Shown: piece after piece, positions 27,041-33,601 of the stretch
How positions within the stretch are numbered: position 1 is the first letter of the stretch
Layout of the letters: each line of letters starts with the position of its first letter
Assembly: GCA_034927445.1 (NCBI GenBank)
Contig: JAYFPZ010000004.1
Span: forward strand, 1 to 64,000
Source of the DNA: PHAA01 sp034927445
Lineage (GTDB): Bacteria > Bacillota > Syntrophomonadia > Syntrophomonadales > Syntrophomonadaceae
Direction: 5' to 3'
Length of the DNA: 64,000 nucleotides
Notes under the pieces: model-generated
Told to the model about the DNA's origin: nothing
Seen by the model: only the letters and a program-made list of their open reading frames with translations
The model's database searches: none
Position numbers and translations under genes: made by a program

Positions 27041-27078
27041 TGTTAAACCTCTGTAATCCTTTGTAAATCTTCAGTAAA
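27041..27078 (-). promoter_or_regulatory. PHO box for the phnGHIJKM-LbH-phnL operon
   Basis: Plus-strand TGTTAA (27041), TGTAAT (27052), TGTAAA (27062) and AGTAAA (27073) give four repeats spaced 11, 10 and 11 bp. On the minus strand they read TTTACT, TTTACA, ATTACA, TTAACA. It is directly downstream of the gntR terminator. Confidence 0.75.
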
Positions 27079-27100
27079 AATAGACGCCGGCTTTTATCCC

Positions 27101-27135
27101 CAAAAGGAAAGAGCCTCGAAATCTCGAGGCCCTTT
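27101..27135 (-). terminator. Rho-independent terminator of the phnM2-gntR operon
   Basis: GCCTCGA (27113-27119) pairs with TCGAGGC (27124-27130), the stem is extended by AAAGG/CCTTT pairing, and the minus-strand sequence ends in a T-rich run. It separates the gntR gene from the phnG promoter. Confidence 0.8.
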
Positions 27136-27188
27136 CTATTTGGGGTGGGTAAAGTGAAGGATTAGCAAAAATAAGGTTTGGCATAAGT

Positions 27189-27893
27189 TTAGGGGATCAC
27201 ATAAGAAAAACAATCACTCCGGTAAAATATTTTGCGATATTCCAATACGGTACCGGTTTTTTTATCTACACAGCCTGATTCTGCCACCAACAATGGTATC
27301 AGATAGCCGCAGGCAAAGATTTTGCGCTGAAATTTGGTGGGGAAGGAGACACTTAAGCAACTGGGCTTGGAACAAAATTCCGTGTAGCCTTTGCTGTTGA
27401 AATAACTAAACATGGAGGTAATTTCCTTGCCCTTGCCGGCAATATCCGGAAATACTGAACTGGCGACACTGGAGACATGCAAGGCGATAGGTTTGTGATC
27501 GATATATCTAAGTCTCCCGATTTGATAGACGGTATCATTTTGATCAGTTTCCAGATAATCGTATATTTTTTTATAGTATTTAATGGGGCGGCAAAATATG
27601 TTGCGGGATTGGTAATTATACCCCTTTTCCAACATTTTTTGGCTGAAGCTTACGTCACCGCTGATAACCAGCTCAATCTGTTTAGTTCTGTCTTTGACAT
27701 AGCTCCCCTTGCCCTGCTTTTTATAGACATATTCCAATTCTTCCAGTCTTTCATAGGCTTTTCGGGCTGTTATGCGGGGCACCATATAATTATCGGCAAT
27801 CTCGTTTTCCGATGGCAGTTTGTCATGGGCATTGTAATGGCCCGAGTCGATAAGCGCCACTATTTTGTCAATTATTTCGAGTTCATTGGGCAT
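27189..27893 (-). CDS. phnF: GntR-family regulator, PhnF type (HTH plus UTRA)
   Basis: A 234-aa transcription factor. Residues 1-70 form a winged HTH (LPSENEIADNYMVPRITARKAYERLEELEYVYKK in part) and the rest is a UTRA ligand domain with RLRYIDHKPIALHVSSV. PhnF proteins regulate phosphonate genes; no operator is evident here. ATG at 27893 preceded by GGTGA, preferred over the in-frame GTG at 27902. It follows phnM2 by 114 bp and probably shares its transcript. Confidence 0.85.
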   Translation of the reverse strand: MPNELEIIDKIVALIDSGHYNAHDKLPSENEIADNYMVPRITARKAYERLEELEYVYKKQGKGSYVKDRTKQIELVISGDVSFSQKMLEKGYNYQSRNIFCRPIKYYKKIYDYLETDQNDTVYQIGRLRYIDHKPIALHVSSVASSVFPDIAGKGKEITSMFSYFNSKGYTEFCSKPSCLSVSFPTKFQRKIFACGYLIPLLVAESGCVDKKTGTVLEYRKIFYRSDCFSYVIP

Positions 27894-28007
27894 TTTAGTC
27901 ACCAGCTTTCAGGTGAAGAAATAATCCGGATGATTAAAACCATAACCATAAATATACAGCAGTGGGGCACCGGTGCTTGTTTAACTGCCAATACAGGGAC
28001 CGGTCAA

Positions 28008-29210
28008 CTAGGCCGACTGTTCTTCCTTGGCTGGCATGATACACTCAGGCACCCGGTAATTCACGCCATAAACCGGAGAACCCGCTACTACAGTGTTCAT
28101 TACGATGGGAATGTCGCCATCTTTCCTGACAATAATTACATCGCCCCATCTGCCTTCTTCGAGCCTGCCGGTATTAAGCCCCAAAGCCTGGGCCGGGGTG
28201 CTCGAAGCCATGGATATCGCTTCATAAAAAGGCAGCACTTCATCAGCCAATTTGAAAACCGCATGTAACATGGCGGGAGGATAATAATCAGAACAAATGA
28301 TATTGGCCGAACAGGTTTTAACGGCATCAACTGCCCTCATGCCCTTCCCGGAGGATCTTCCCCGTAAAATATTAGGAGCGCCGACACTAATATAGTTACC
28401 CAGCTCTGACGCAACTACAGCCGTTTCCAGGTTTATAGGAAACTCATGGATCGATATCCCCCGTTTATGGTAATAGCGTACTTTTTGCGGGGTGTCATCG
28501 TCGTGGGAAGCCATGGGGATACCGGCTGCGACTGCACTTTTGCTCAGCAGGTCCACACATTCTCCGGACAAAAGCTGCCCCAGACTTTGTTTCGATAGAA
28601 TTTCTTCTATTTCGCCGCTTTCCATATCATAGTTTTTTTGCATATAGCGCATATAATCGTGTACCGTAGGGTATTGGCCCTGGCCGGGAATGTGGTCCAT
28701 AAATGACAGGAGATCGACCAATCCGTCCTCAAGCAGCGATTTGGCGGGCACTACACCTGCCGTATTGCTTATTTCAAAGCGTAAGTGCACCTTATTGCGT
28801 ATCAAAGCTAGGCTTTCCTTGCCCTTTACAATGGTCCGGATCATGCTCTCAACGTTTTTGTCTTCACGGGTTTGGCCCTTGGCCCCGAAAAGGGAAAAGG
28901 AATGATAGATTGTGGTAATGCCGTTGCCGGCCAACTTCTTTTCGAGTTCCCGAAAAGCGATCTCAGGTGAAAAGTAAGTCCCGGGACGAGGTTCGATTTC
29001 TTTTTCAATCGCATCACTGTGGATGTCAATCAACCCGGGCAGTATATAACCGCCACCGGCATCAATACAGTCTGAACCTGCGATCCCGTGGTGTTCTATC
29101 TGTTTGCCGGCATATTGAATAATGCCGTCCTCAATATAGACTTCACCGTTCGGAATAATTCGGTCCGCTTTTACTATCTTCCCATTGGTGATCAGTAAAT
29201 TCTGTTTCAT
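28008..29210 (-). CDS. phnM2: Second PhnM-family diphosphatase
   Basis: A 400-aa amidohydrolase paralogous to the PhnM at 21885-23063. It has all the metal motifs (LIDIHSDAIEKEIEPRPG, SFMDHIPGQGQY, MASHDDDTP, CSDYYPPAMLHAVF), so it looks active. GGGAGG precedes the ATG. It has its own PHO box and pairs with the PhnF-type regulator. It may serve a different substrate or expression condition. Confidence 0.92.
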   Translation of the reverse strand: MKQNLLITNGKIVKADRIIPNGEVYIEDGIIQYAGKQIEHHGIAGSDCIDAGGGYILPGLIDIHSDAIEKEIEPRPGTYFSPEIAFRELEKKLAGNGITTIYHSFSLFGAKGQTREDKNVESMIRTIVKGKESLALIRNKVHLRFEISNTAGVVPAKSLLEDGLVDLLSFMDHIPGQGQYPTVHDYMRYMQKNYDMESGEIEEILSKQSLGQLLSGECVDLLSKSAVAAGIPMASHDDDTPQKVRYYHKRGISIHEFPINLETAVVASELGNYISVGAPNILRGRSSGKGMRAVDAVKTCSANIICSDYYPPAMLHAVFKLADEVLPFYEAISMASSTPAQALGLNTGRLEEGRWGDVIIVRKDGDIPIVMNTVVAGSPVYGVNYRVPECIMPAKEEQSA

Positions 29211-29234
29211 AAGACCTCCCGTATCGCGATTATA

Positions 29235-29284
29235 TGTTTATATTTTAAAAGGGTATTGTAATAATGCAGTTGATAATATGTAAA
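29235..29284 (-). promoter_or_regulatory. PHO box for phnM2-phnF
   Basis: Plus-strand TGTTTA (29235), TGTAAT (29257) and TGTAAA (29279) lie 22 bp apart, every second position of an 11-bp register; the in-between hexamers are weak. The site ends 25 bp before the phnM2 start codon. Confidence 0.65.
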
Positions 29285-29406
29285 GGAATTATAAAGTTTG
29301 TGATATTTAATTCCCCATGATGCACCGGCAATTAATTTCACCAAACTCTTTGGCATCCTCTCTTCCCCAATTTATTGCCTAATGACTGCCTCCACCGCCC
29401 CAGCGC

Positions 29407-30258
29407 TTACCTGCCGCTTGCCTTGCGTTCATAAAGGCGGTGCAGCCACTTCTCCGGCATATAGCAGTTCCCCAGGGAATTGGGTTTGCCTTCGTACATG
29501 CCGTGAAAATCAGAACCCCCGGTCAGAATTAACCCGCATTTTTTAGCTATACCAATAATCAGCCTGACATCGCAGTCATTATGACTTGGATGCCAGGCTT
29601 CCAGGCCGTCCAATCCTATTTCTACCAGTTGCGGCACCAATTCCAAATTGTTATAGCCGATCGGATGAGCCAGAACGGCGATTCCTCCGGCCCGTTTAAT
29701 TGCCTGAACCGCCTCAAATACATCGATATATTCTATTTCTCTATAGGCTATTCCCCCGGGTTTCCCATTTCTGGGTTTGGCAAAAAGCTCCTGGTACAAT
29801 ATATCGTGAATAGCCGACGCATAGCCTAAATGCATCAGGGCATGCATGATATGCTGTTTATAAACGTTGGTACTGCCATAGGCAATCATTTCCGCAAACT
29901 CCCATGTAATGGGGTAACCGGCGGTGCCAAGGGTTTCTACGATCCACTTGGAATTCTCCTGCCTTTGCTTGAGCATGGGCCTGCATGCTGCGGCAGCCTC
30001 CTCGGGGTTGTCCATTAAGAAGCCCAATACATGCGCCTTCTGGTTTCTTTCATAATCATAAGCAGATATTTCTATGCCGGAGAGAATATTAACCCCGAAT
30101 TCCCGGCCGGCCCTTTGCGCTTCCTCCAGTCCGTCAACCGTATCATGGTCGGCGATGGCCAGAGTATCAAGGCCAATTCTTTTAGCCAGCGCAACGATTT
30201 CTTTTATTTCCAACGAGCCATCCGAAACCCGGGAATGACAATGCAAATCAGCTTTCAT
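29407..30258 (-). CDS. phnPP: PHP-family cyclic phosphate phosphodiesterase, PhnPP type
   Basis: A 283-aa PHP metallo-phosphoesterase: ADLHCHSRVSDG, AIADHDTVDGL, GIEISAYD, AVLAHPIGY and LTGGSDFHG supply the metal ligands. In Eggerthella lenta a PHP enzyme near C-P lyase genes hydrolyses both ester bonds of phosphoribosyl cyclic phosphate, yielding ribose 5-phosphate. The neighbourhood and the absence of any phnP or phnN in the window suggest this role here; a generic PHP (YciV/RnaAM-like) nuclease is the alternative. ATG at 30258 with GAAGGAG; the frame extends 24 codons upstream without a ribosome binding site. Confidence 0.75.
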   Translation of the reverse strand: MKADLHCHSRVSDGSLEIKEIVALAKRIGLDTLAIADHDTVDGLEEAQRAGREFGVNILSGIEISAYDYERNQKAHVLGFLMDNPEEAAAACRPMLKQRQENSKWIVETLGTAGYPITWEFAEMIAYGSTNVYKQHIMHALMHLGYASAIHDILYQELFAKPRNGKPGGIAYREIEYIDVFEAVQAIKRAGGIAVLAHPIGYNNLELVPQLVEIGLDGLEAWHPSHNDCDVRLIIGIAKKCGLILTGGSDFHGMYEGKPNSLGNCYMPEKWLHRLYERKASGR

Positions 30259-30352
30259 AATATCTCCTTCGCTCCTGCTTAATTTAGTGGCGGTATCAAG
30301 CCTGTTCTCAACCCTATTCTCTACCAACAAGTTTTAAAATTTATGATTGGCT

Positions 30353-30380
30353 GGTAAATTTTATCGTACGGTTATGTAAA
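30353..30380 (-). promoter_or_regulatory. PHO-box-like repeats for phnPP
   Basis: Plus-strand GGTAAA (30353) and TGTAAA (30375) lie 22 bp apart; the middle position is weak. On the minus strand TTTACA-N16-TTTACC, the same arrangement as at 31655-31682, with similar sequence continuing downstream. Confidence 0.6.
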
Positions 30381-30622
30381 ATAATAACAGTCAATTTCGG
30401 CCTGCTCAAGCTGAAGCTGGGATAAACAGGTTAAAACCTTGGTAAATAATGGCACGGGCTTGATACTGCCGGACCATACGGCCGGTTAATATTTCTCCCG
30501 AAGGGATTGCCACCGCAGGAGGTTTAGATTGGTCGGTCCGGTGAAAATTGGCTGATGATAGAAAGGATAAGAACGGTATCATAGGTTCCGTATGCTGGAC
30601 CAGTTTAATAATGGATACCCTG
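30381..30622. other. Intergenic stretch without a convincing gene
   Basis: Between the flavodoxin gene and the phnPP promoter. A 58-codon minus-strand frame (30406-30582) is open but has no ribosome binding site. No terminator with a clear T-run was found after the flavodoxin gene. Confidence 0.4.
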
Positions 30623-31270
30623 TTATTCCCAATTATATGATTCGATTTTGGTATTTTTGTAATCTACTCTCCTGCCAACAATGTATTTGGCAAGGGCCCG
30701 GGACAATTTTGAGCCCAATTTCTCAGCCTGCTTATAAATAGCGGCAGAGATTTCCCGATCCTTTTTCATTCCTGGTTTTACTACCGTCCCTAATATTTTA
30801 TAGCCTCCGTAATGCAGCACGTGTTTAACGGAATTGACGGCCCCTCGACTTTCCCGGGCAATAAAATTGAAGGGCCAGGGAGTTGTACACGCACTCACGA
30901 TAACTGCCGGCTTCCCTTTTTGCCTGGGTTCCGGCATTCCATCAGCCTTCTCGCCAATAAAGACGGGGACGTTTCTATCCAGGAGGATTTTCAGCGGAGC
31001 ACTCATATTCCCCCAATGAGTGGGGGTGCCAATGACAATTCCTTCTGCATTTCGTATCTTTTTCCCGATAACATGGGCGTCATCTGCCGGCAAGGCACAT
31101 TTACCTTCAGCCCTGCATTTCATACATCCGATACAGGAAGTCATATTTAAAGCATAAACATCCACCCAATCAAACTTTACCTGATTATCCAACCCTGAAA
31201 TAACTTGTTTAAGCAGTTTGGCCACCGTCCCCTTGGGGTTGGGACTGCCATTTAAAACAACCACTGTCAT
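30623..31270 (-). CDS. Flavodoxin-fold NAD(P)H-dependent FMN reductase
   Basis: A 215-aa protein of the NADPH-dependent FMN reductase family. The FMN phosphate loop NGSPNPKGTVAKLL is at the N-terminus, CIGCMKCRAEGKC forms a cysteine pair motif seen in iron-sulfur flavoproteins and their relatives, and GIVIGTPTHWGNMSAPLK is the second flavin loop. The electron acceptor is unknown. GGAGTGG precedes the ATG. A MITE-like element starts 23 bp upstream and lies between the gene and a PHO-type site. Confidence 0.85.
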   Translation of the reverse strand: MTVVVLNGSPNPKGTVAKLLKQVISGLDNQVKFDWVDVYALNMTSCIGCMKCRAEGKCALPADDAHVIGKKIRNAEGIVIGTPTHWGNMSAPLKILLDRNVPVFIGEKADGMPEPRQKGKPAVIVSACTTPWPFNFIARESRGAVNSVKHVLHYGGYKILGTVVKPGMKKDREISAAIYKQAEKLGSKLSRALAKYIVGRRVDYKNTKIESYNWE

Positions 31271-31292
31271 TTTCTTTCCACTCCCTGTACTA

Positions 31293-31502
31293 GTACTCTG
31301 TAAGCCCTAATTCTATATCTTCTTGTCGGTCAAATTTCCGCATGGCTCGTTGTCGTCAATCGCAATACGTCCAGTATTACTCAATCCTCCGACGCCCATG
31401 GACGGGCTAGTGCAGCGGTGCCAGGAGGGCAAGGAGCTGCCGCCTTGCCCTGCAAAAATTTGCCTCGACAAATAATATACAGACTTAGGGTTTACAGGGT
31501 AC
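31293..31502. mobile_element. MITE-like element, 210 bp, with 18-bp terminal inverted repeats
   Basis: The left end GTACTCTGTAAGCCCTAA (31293-31310) and right end TTAGGGTTTACAGGGTAC (31485-31502) are inverted repeats with two mismatches in 18. The interior has no ORF but holds strong hairpins, for example AGGGCAAGG with CCTTGCCCT. No transposase is present and I cannot identify clear target duplications. It is probably a non-autonomous IS derivative. Confidence 0.6.
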
Positions 31503-31878
31503 GAACATATTTAATTTAAGTCGCTTAATGAATATATTAGGCTTAAGCATACGAAAACCGGGGAGAAATAATCTCTTTCAGTTCTTTATCGGCAGGGCTA
31601 AAACCTTGCCAAATTTGATTTTCCCTCAACAAGCTTTCAATTTTGTGATTACAAGGTAAATTTAGTTGCAGCAGTATGTAAAATATTTTAAAGTTAGCCA
31701 AAATATTTCCTAAATGATAAATAACTTGGAATTTCTACCGGAGATGTTAAAAAGGTCGGTCCCGCTTGTTTCTGCATATTGACCCCAAACGGCAATTCCT
31801 ATTTTTATGAATAAAAATAAACGATCTTGGCGGCAAAATGCCGAATTAGGATAATAAGGCTTAAAATTGAGTAATATT
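31503..31878. other. Intergenic region with a PHO-type site, no clear gene
   Basis: Apart from the repeats at 31655-31682 I see only a short minus-strand open frame downstream of them (TTG-initiated, ending at about 31547) without a ribosome binding site. The plus strand is AT-rich and has no signal I recognise. Confidence 0.4.
31655..31682 (-). promoter_or_regulatory. PHO-box-like repeats, possible original promoter of the flavodoxin gene
   Basis: Plus-strand GGTAAA (31655) and TGTAAA (31677) are 22 bp apart. About 24 bp further downstream (minus strand) the sequence is some 80 percent identical to the segment following the site at 30353-30380, so the two promoters look like duplicates. The next minus-strand gene is the flavodoxin, about 385 bp away across the MITE-like element. 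Confidence 0.5.
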
Positions 31879-32247
31879 CTAATCGATAAACCACTGGGTT
31901 ATATAGAGGCAAGATCCCTGGCGGTAAAATCCCAACCCCACCTCCCCGTACTCAGGATTCAGAATATTGGCTCTATGACCCGGAGATTTCATCAAGGACT
32001 TATGGGCCGATTTTATACTGCGGTTAACGGCGATGTTCTCGGCAGCACTGTGGAATTGGATCCCCCAGTGTTTCATCATGGTGAAGGGACTCCCATAGGT
32101 GGGGGAATAATGATCGAAGTATTGGCTCACGGCCATATCCCTGGATTTGTAATAAGCCCCGGCCGACAGTTTTCGATTCAGGACCAGCGGGGTCAAATGG
32201 GCCTTTACCCGTGCAATATTAATATATCTCAACATTTCTTGATGCAT
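31879..32247 (-). CDS. CAP (SCP/PR-1) domain protein without signal peptide
   Basis: A 122-aa protein that is almost entirely one CAP domain: INIARVKAHLTPLVLNRKLS, SQYFDHYSPTYGSPF, AENIAV, MKSPGHRANILNPEYGEVGLGF and YITQWF. Bacterial CAP proteins are usually exported, but here an in-frame TAA lies eight codons before the ATG and no leader is visible, so it is either cytosolic or has lost its 5' part. AAGAAGGG is rather far (about 15 bases) from the ATG; the ATG at 32235 is an alternative. Confidence 0.75.
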   Translation of the reverse strand: MHQEMLRYINIARVKAHLTPLVLNRKLSAGAYYKSRDMAVSQYFDHYSPTYGSPFTMMKHWGIQFHSAAENIAVNRSIKSAHKSLMKSPGHRANILNPEYGEVGLGFYRQGSCLYITQWFID

Positions 32248-32573
32248 AGAGTTGGCTGCTACCCTTCTTTAAGATTAATTCAGGTGAGTTTCCCGCGCTG
32301 CCCGGTTCAAATGAATATCGGGCAGATATTACATAATATTCGGGAATAGTCCCATGGTTACAATATTTTGGCCCCATCCCCAGGTTCTATCAGGCCGGCC
32401 CGCCATGGCCCGGCCGCGCCATATGGATAAAAGCAACCCGGGGTTAATTGACCGTGGTTTGAAAGATCGGATTATACTTAAATAAATATTCAGAAAAAGG
32501 AAAATCCCCGTTTAGGGGGTAATCGGTCGAATCTATGGTATTAGGTAAGATGATCGGCATGCGGGTTCAGGTA
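32248..32573. other. Intergenic region upstream of the CAP gene
   Basis: It contains a GC-rich palindromic patch near 32390-32425, an AT palindrome (AATATTAtgTAATATC type) near 32325-32342 and the weak terminator of the PHP gene at its right end. No ORF with a ribosome binding site was found. Confidence 0.4.
32506..32518 (-). terminator. Weak terminator after the YcdX-like gene
   Basis: A short stem of CCCC and GGGG with a GTTTA loop, followed on the minus strand by ATTTTCCTTTTT, 55 bp after the stop codon. Confidence 0.5.
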
Positions 32574-33314
32574 CTATGCTCTCCTTAGCTGAACGGATTG
32601 TTGTTTGTGCCAATTAAGGTATTCCCAGATTTTTTGGGGGGACGTATTAATGATCTGGCTTTTACGGATACCGGCTTTTTGGGCCATGGCCAGAGCAGTT
32701 TCATTATTGCCTACGTTATAGCATATATGGGCATCGCTGTTGATAGCTACCAGGGCATTGTGCTTTCTGGCCATCTTGGCAAACTTATTGCAGTTGGGAA
32801 AACTATCCGGGCGGCAAACGAAAGATTGGTTGTTTAGTTCAATAACCTTGTTGTACTGTTTGGCCGCCACAACAACCTTTTCCACGTCAACCGGGTACTT
32901 GGGGTTTCCCGGATGAGATATAATGTGCACATAAGGATTCCTGATCGCGGCTATCATGGCTTCAGTATTTTCATCCACAGTTTCTCCGGTATAACCGATT
33001 GAATCATGAAATCCTGCCAGGACTATATCCAGATAAGAAGATACAATCTCGGCGGGCATATCAATATTCCCTTGAGAGTCCAATATATCGGCCTCCACTC
33101 CTCTTAATACCTCCACTCCTTTCATTACCCGGGGCAGTGAAATCATGTTGGTAAAGTGATACCAGTGGGGAGCCCCTGGCATTTGCAGTCCATGATCAGT
33201 AATAGCCACCATTTTAAGGCCTTTGGGTCCGGCTTCTTCAACTATTTCCTTTATGGTGCTGTAGCCATGACCACTGGCGGTGGTATGAACGTGTAAATCA
33301 GCTTCCAGTTTCAT
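32574..33314 (-). CDS. PHP-domain phosphatase, YcdX-like
   Basis: A 246-aa PHP metallo-phosphatase close to YcdX: ADLHVHTTASGHGYSTIKE, AITDHGLQMPGAPHWYHF, AGFHDSIGY, IISHPGNP and VAINSDAHICYNVG contribute the trinuclear metal site. YcdX-type enzymes release phosphate from small phosphoesters. GGAGGTG stands before the ATG, and PHO-like repeats lie just upstream, placing it in the phosphate-starvation set. Confidence 0.88.
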   Translation of the reverse strand: MKLEADLHVHTTASGHGYSTIKEIVEEAGPKGLKMVAITDHGLQMPGAPHWYHFTNMISLPRVMKGVEVLRGVEADILDSQGNIDMPAEIVSSYLDIVLAGFHDSIGYTGETVDENTEAMIAAIRNPYVHIISHPGNPKYPVDVEKVVVAAKQYNKVIELNNQSFVCRPDSFPNCNKFAKMARKHNALVAINSDAHICYNVGNNETALAMAQKAGIRKSQIINTSPQKIWEYLNWHKQQSVQLRRA

Positions 33315-33359
33315 TCTTTGCTTTCACCTCCTCTCTTTTATCCTAGTGTAACTTCCCAA

Positions 33360-33398
33360 TGTAAAATTCCGCGCAACAGTTACTAAAGATTTGGTAAT
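33360..33398 (-). promoter_or_regulatory. PHO-box-like repeats for the YcdX-like gene
   Basis: Plus-strand TGTAAA (33360), ACTAAA (33382) and GGTAAT (33393) share an 11-bp register (22 and 11 bp). On the minus strand TTTACA could double as a -35 with GATAAA 17 bp downstream as -10. Only 46 bp separate it from the start codon. Confidence 0.55.
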
Positions 33399-33480
33399 TT
33401 TTCATTACATTCTTTGTAGTATTTCCCGGGCCGTTTAGCATCACAATCTTGATTCCCCTGCCAAAGCCTCGTTCTCATAC

Positions 33481-33560
33481 GCGTAGAGGAGACTTTAGTC
33501 TCCGACCAGGCCAGATAAAGAAACGCCGATATGTAACGGAGACTAAAGTCTTTTCTACGC
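33481..33560. repeat. 80-bp inverted-repeat element behind the chemoreceptor gene
   Basis: The arms 33481-33504 and 33537-33560 are 24 bp each and complementary with two mismatches; each arm also contains the palindrome core GGAGACTTTAGTCTCC or its relative. The 32-bp spacer has no ORF. It sits 41 bp after the chemoreceptor stop and could be a REP-like or MITE element, or act as a strong hairpin terminator. Confidence 0.6.
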
Positions 33561-33601
33561 CATAAAACATATAAATAGGTTTTATTCAGCGGAATCAATC
33601 T

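Noticed and set aside
27477..28268. Plus-strand 263-codon ORF
   Set aside because: Antisense shadow across phnF and phnM2; composition unlike a real protein and no start signal.
29207..29356. Minus-strand 49-codon ORF running through the phnM2 PHO box
   Set aside because: It overlaps the regulatory repeats and ends on the phnM2 start codon; the Shine-Dalgarno is too close and the sequence is AT-driven.
30406..30582. Minus-strand 58-codon ORF between the flavodoxin gene and phnPP
   Set aside because: No Shine-Dalgarno sequence before the ATG and no recognisable features; could be reconsidered if conserved.
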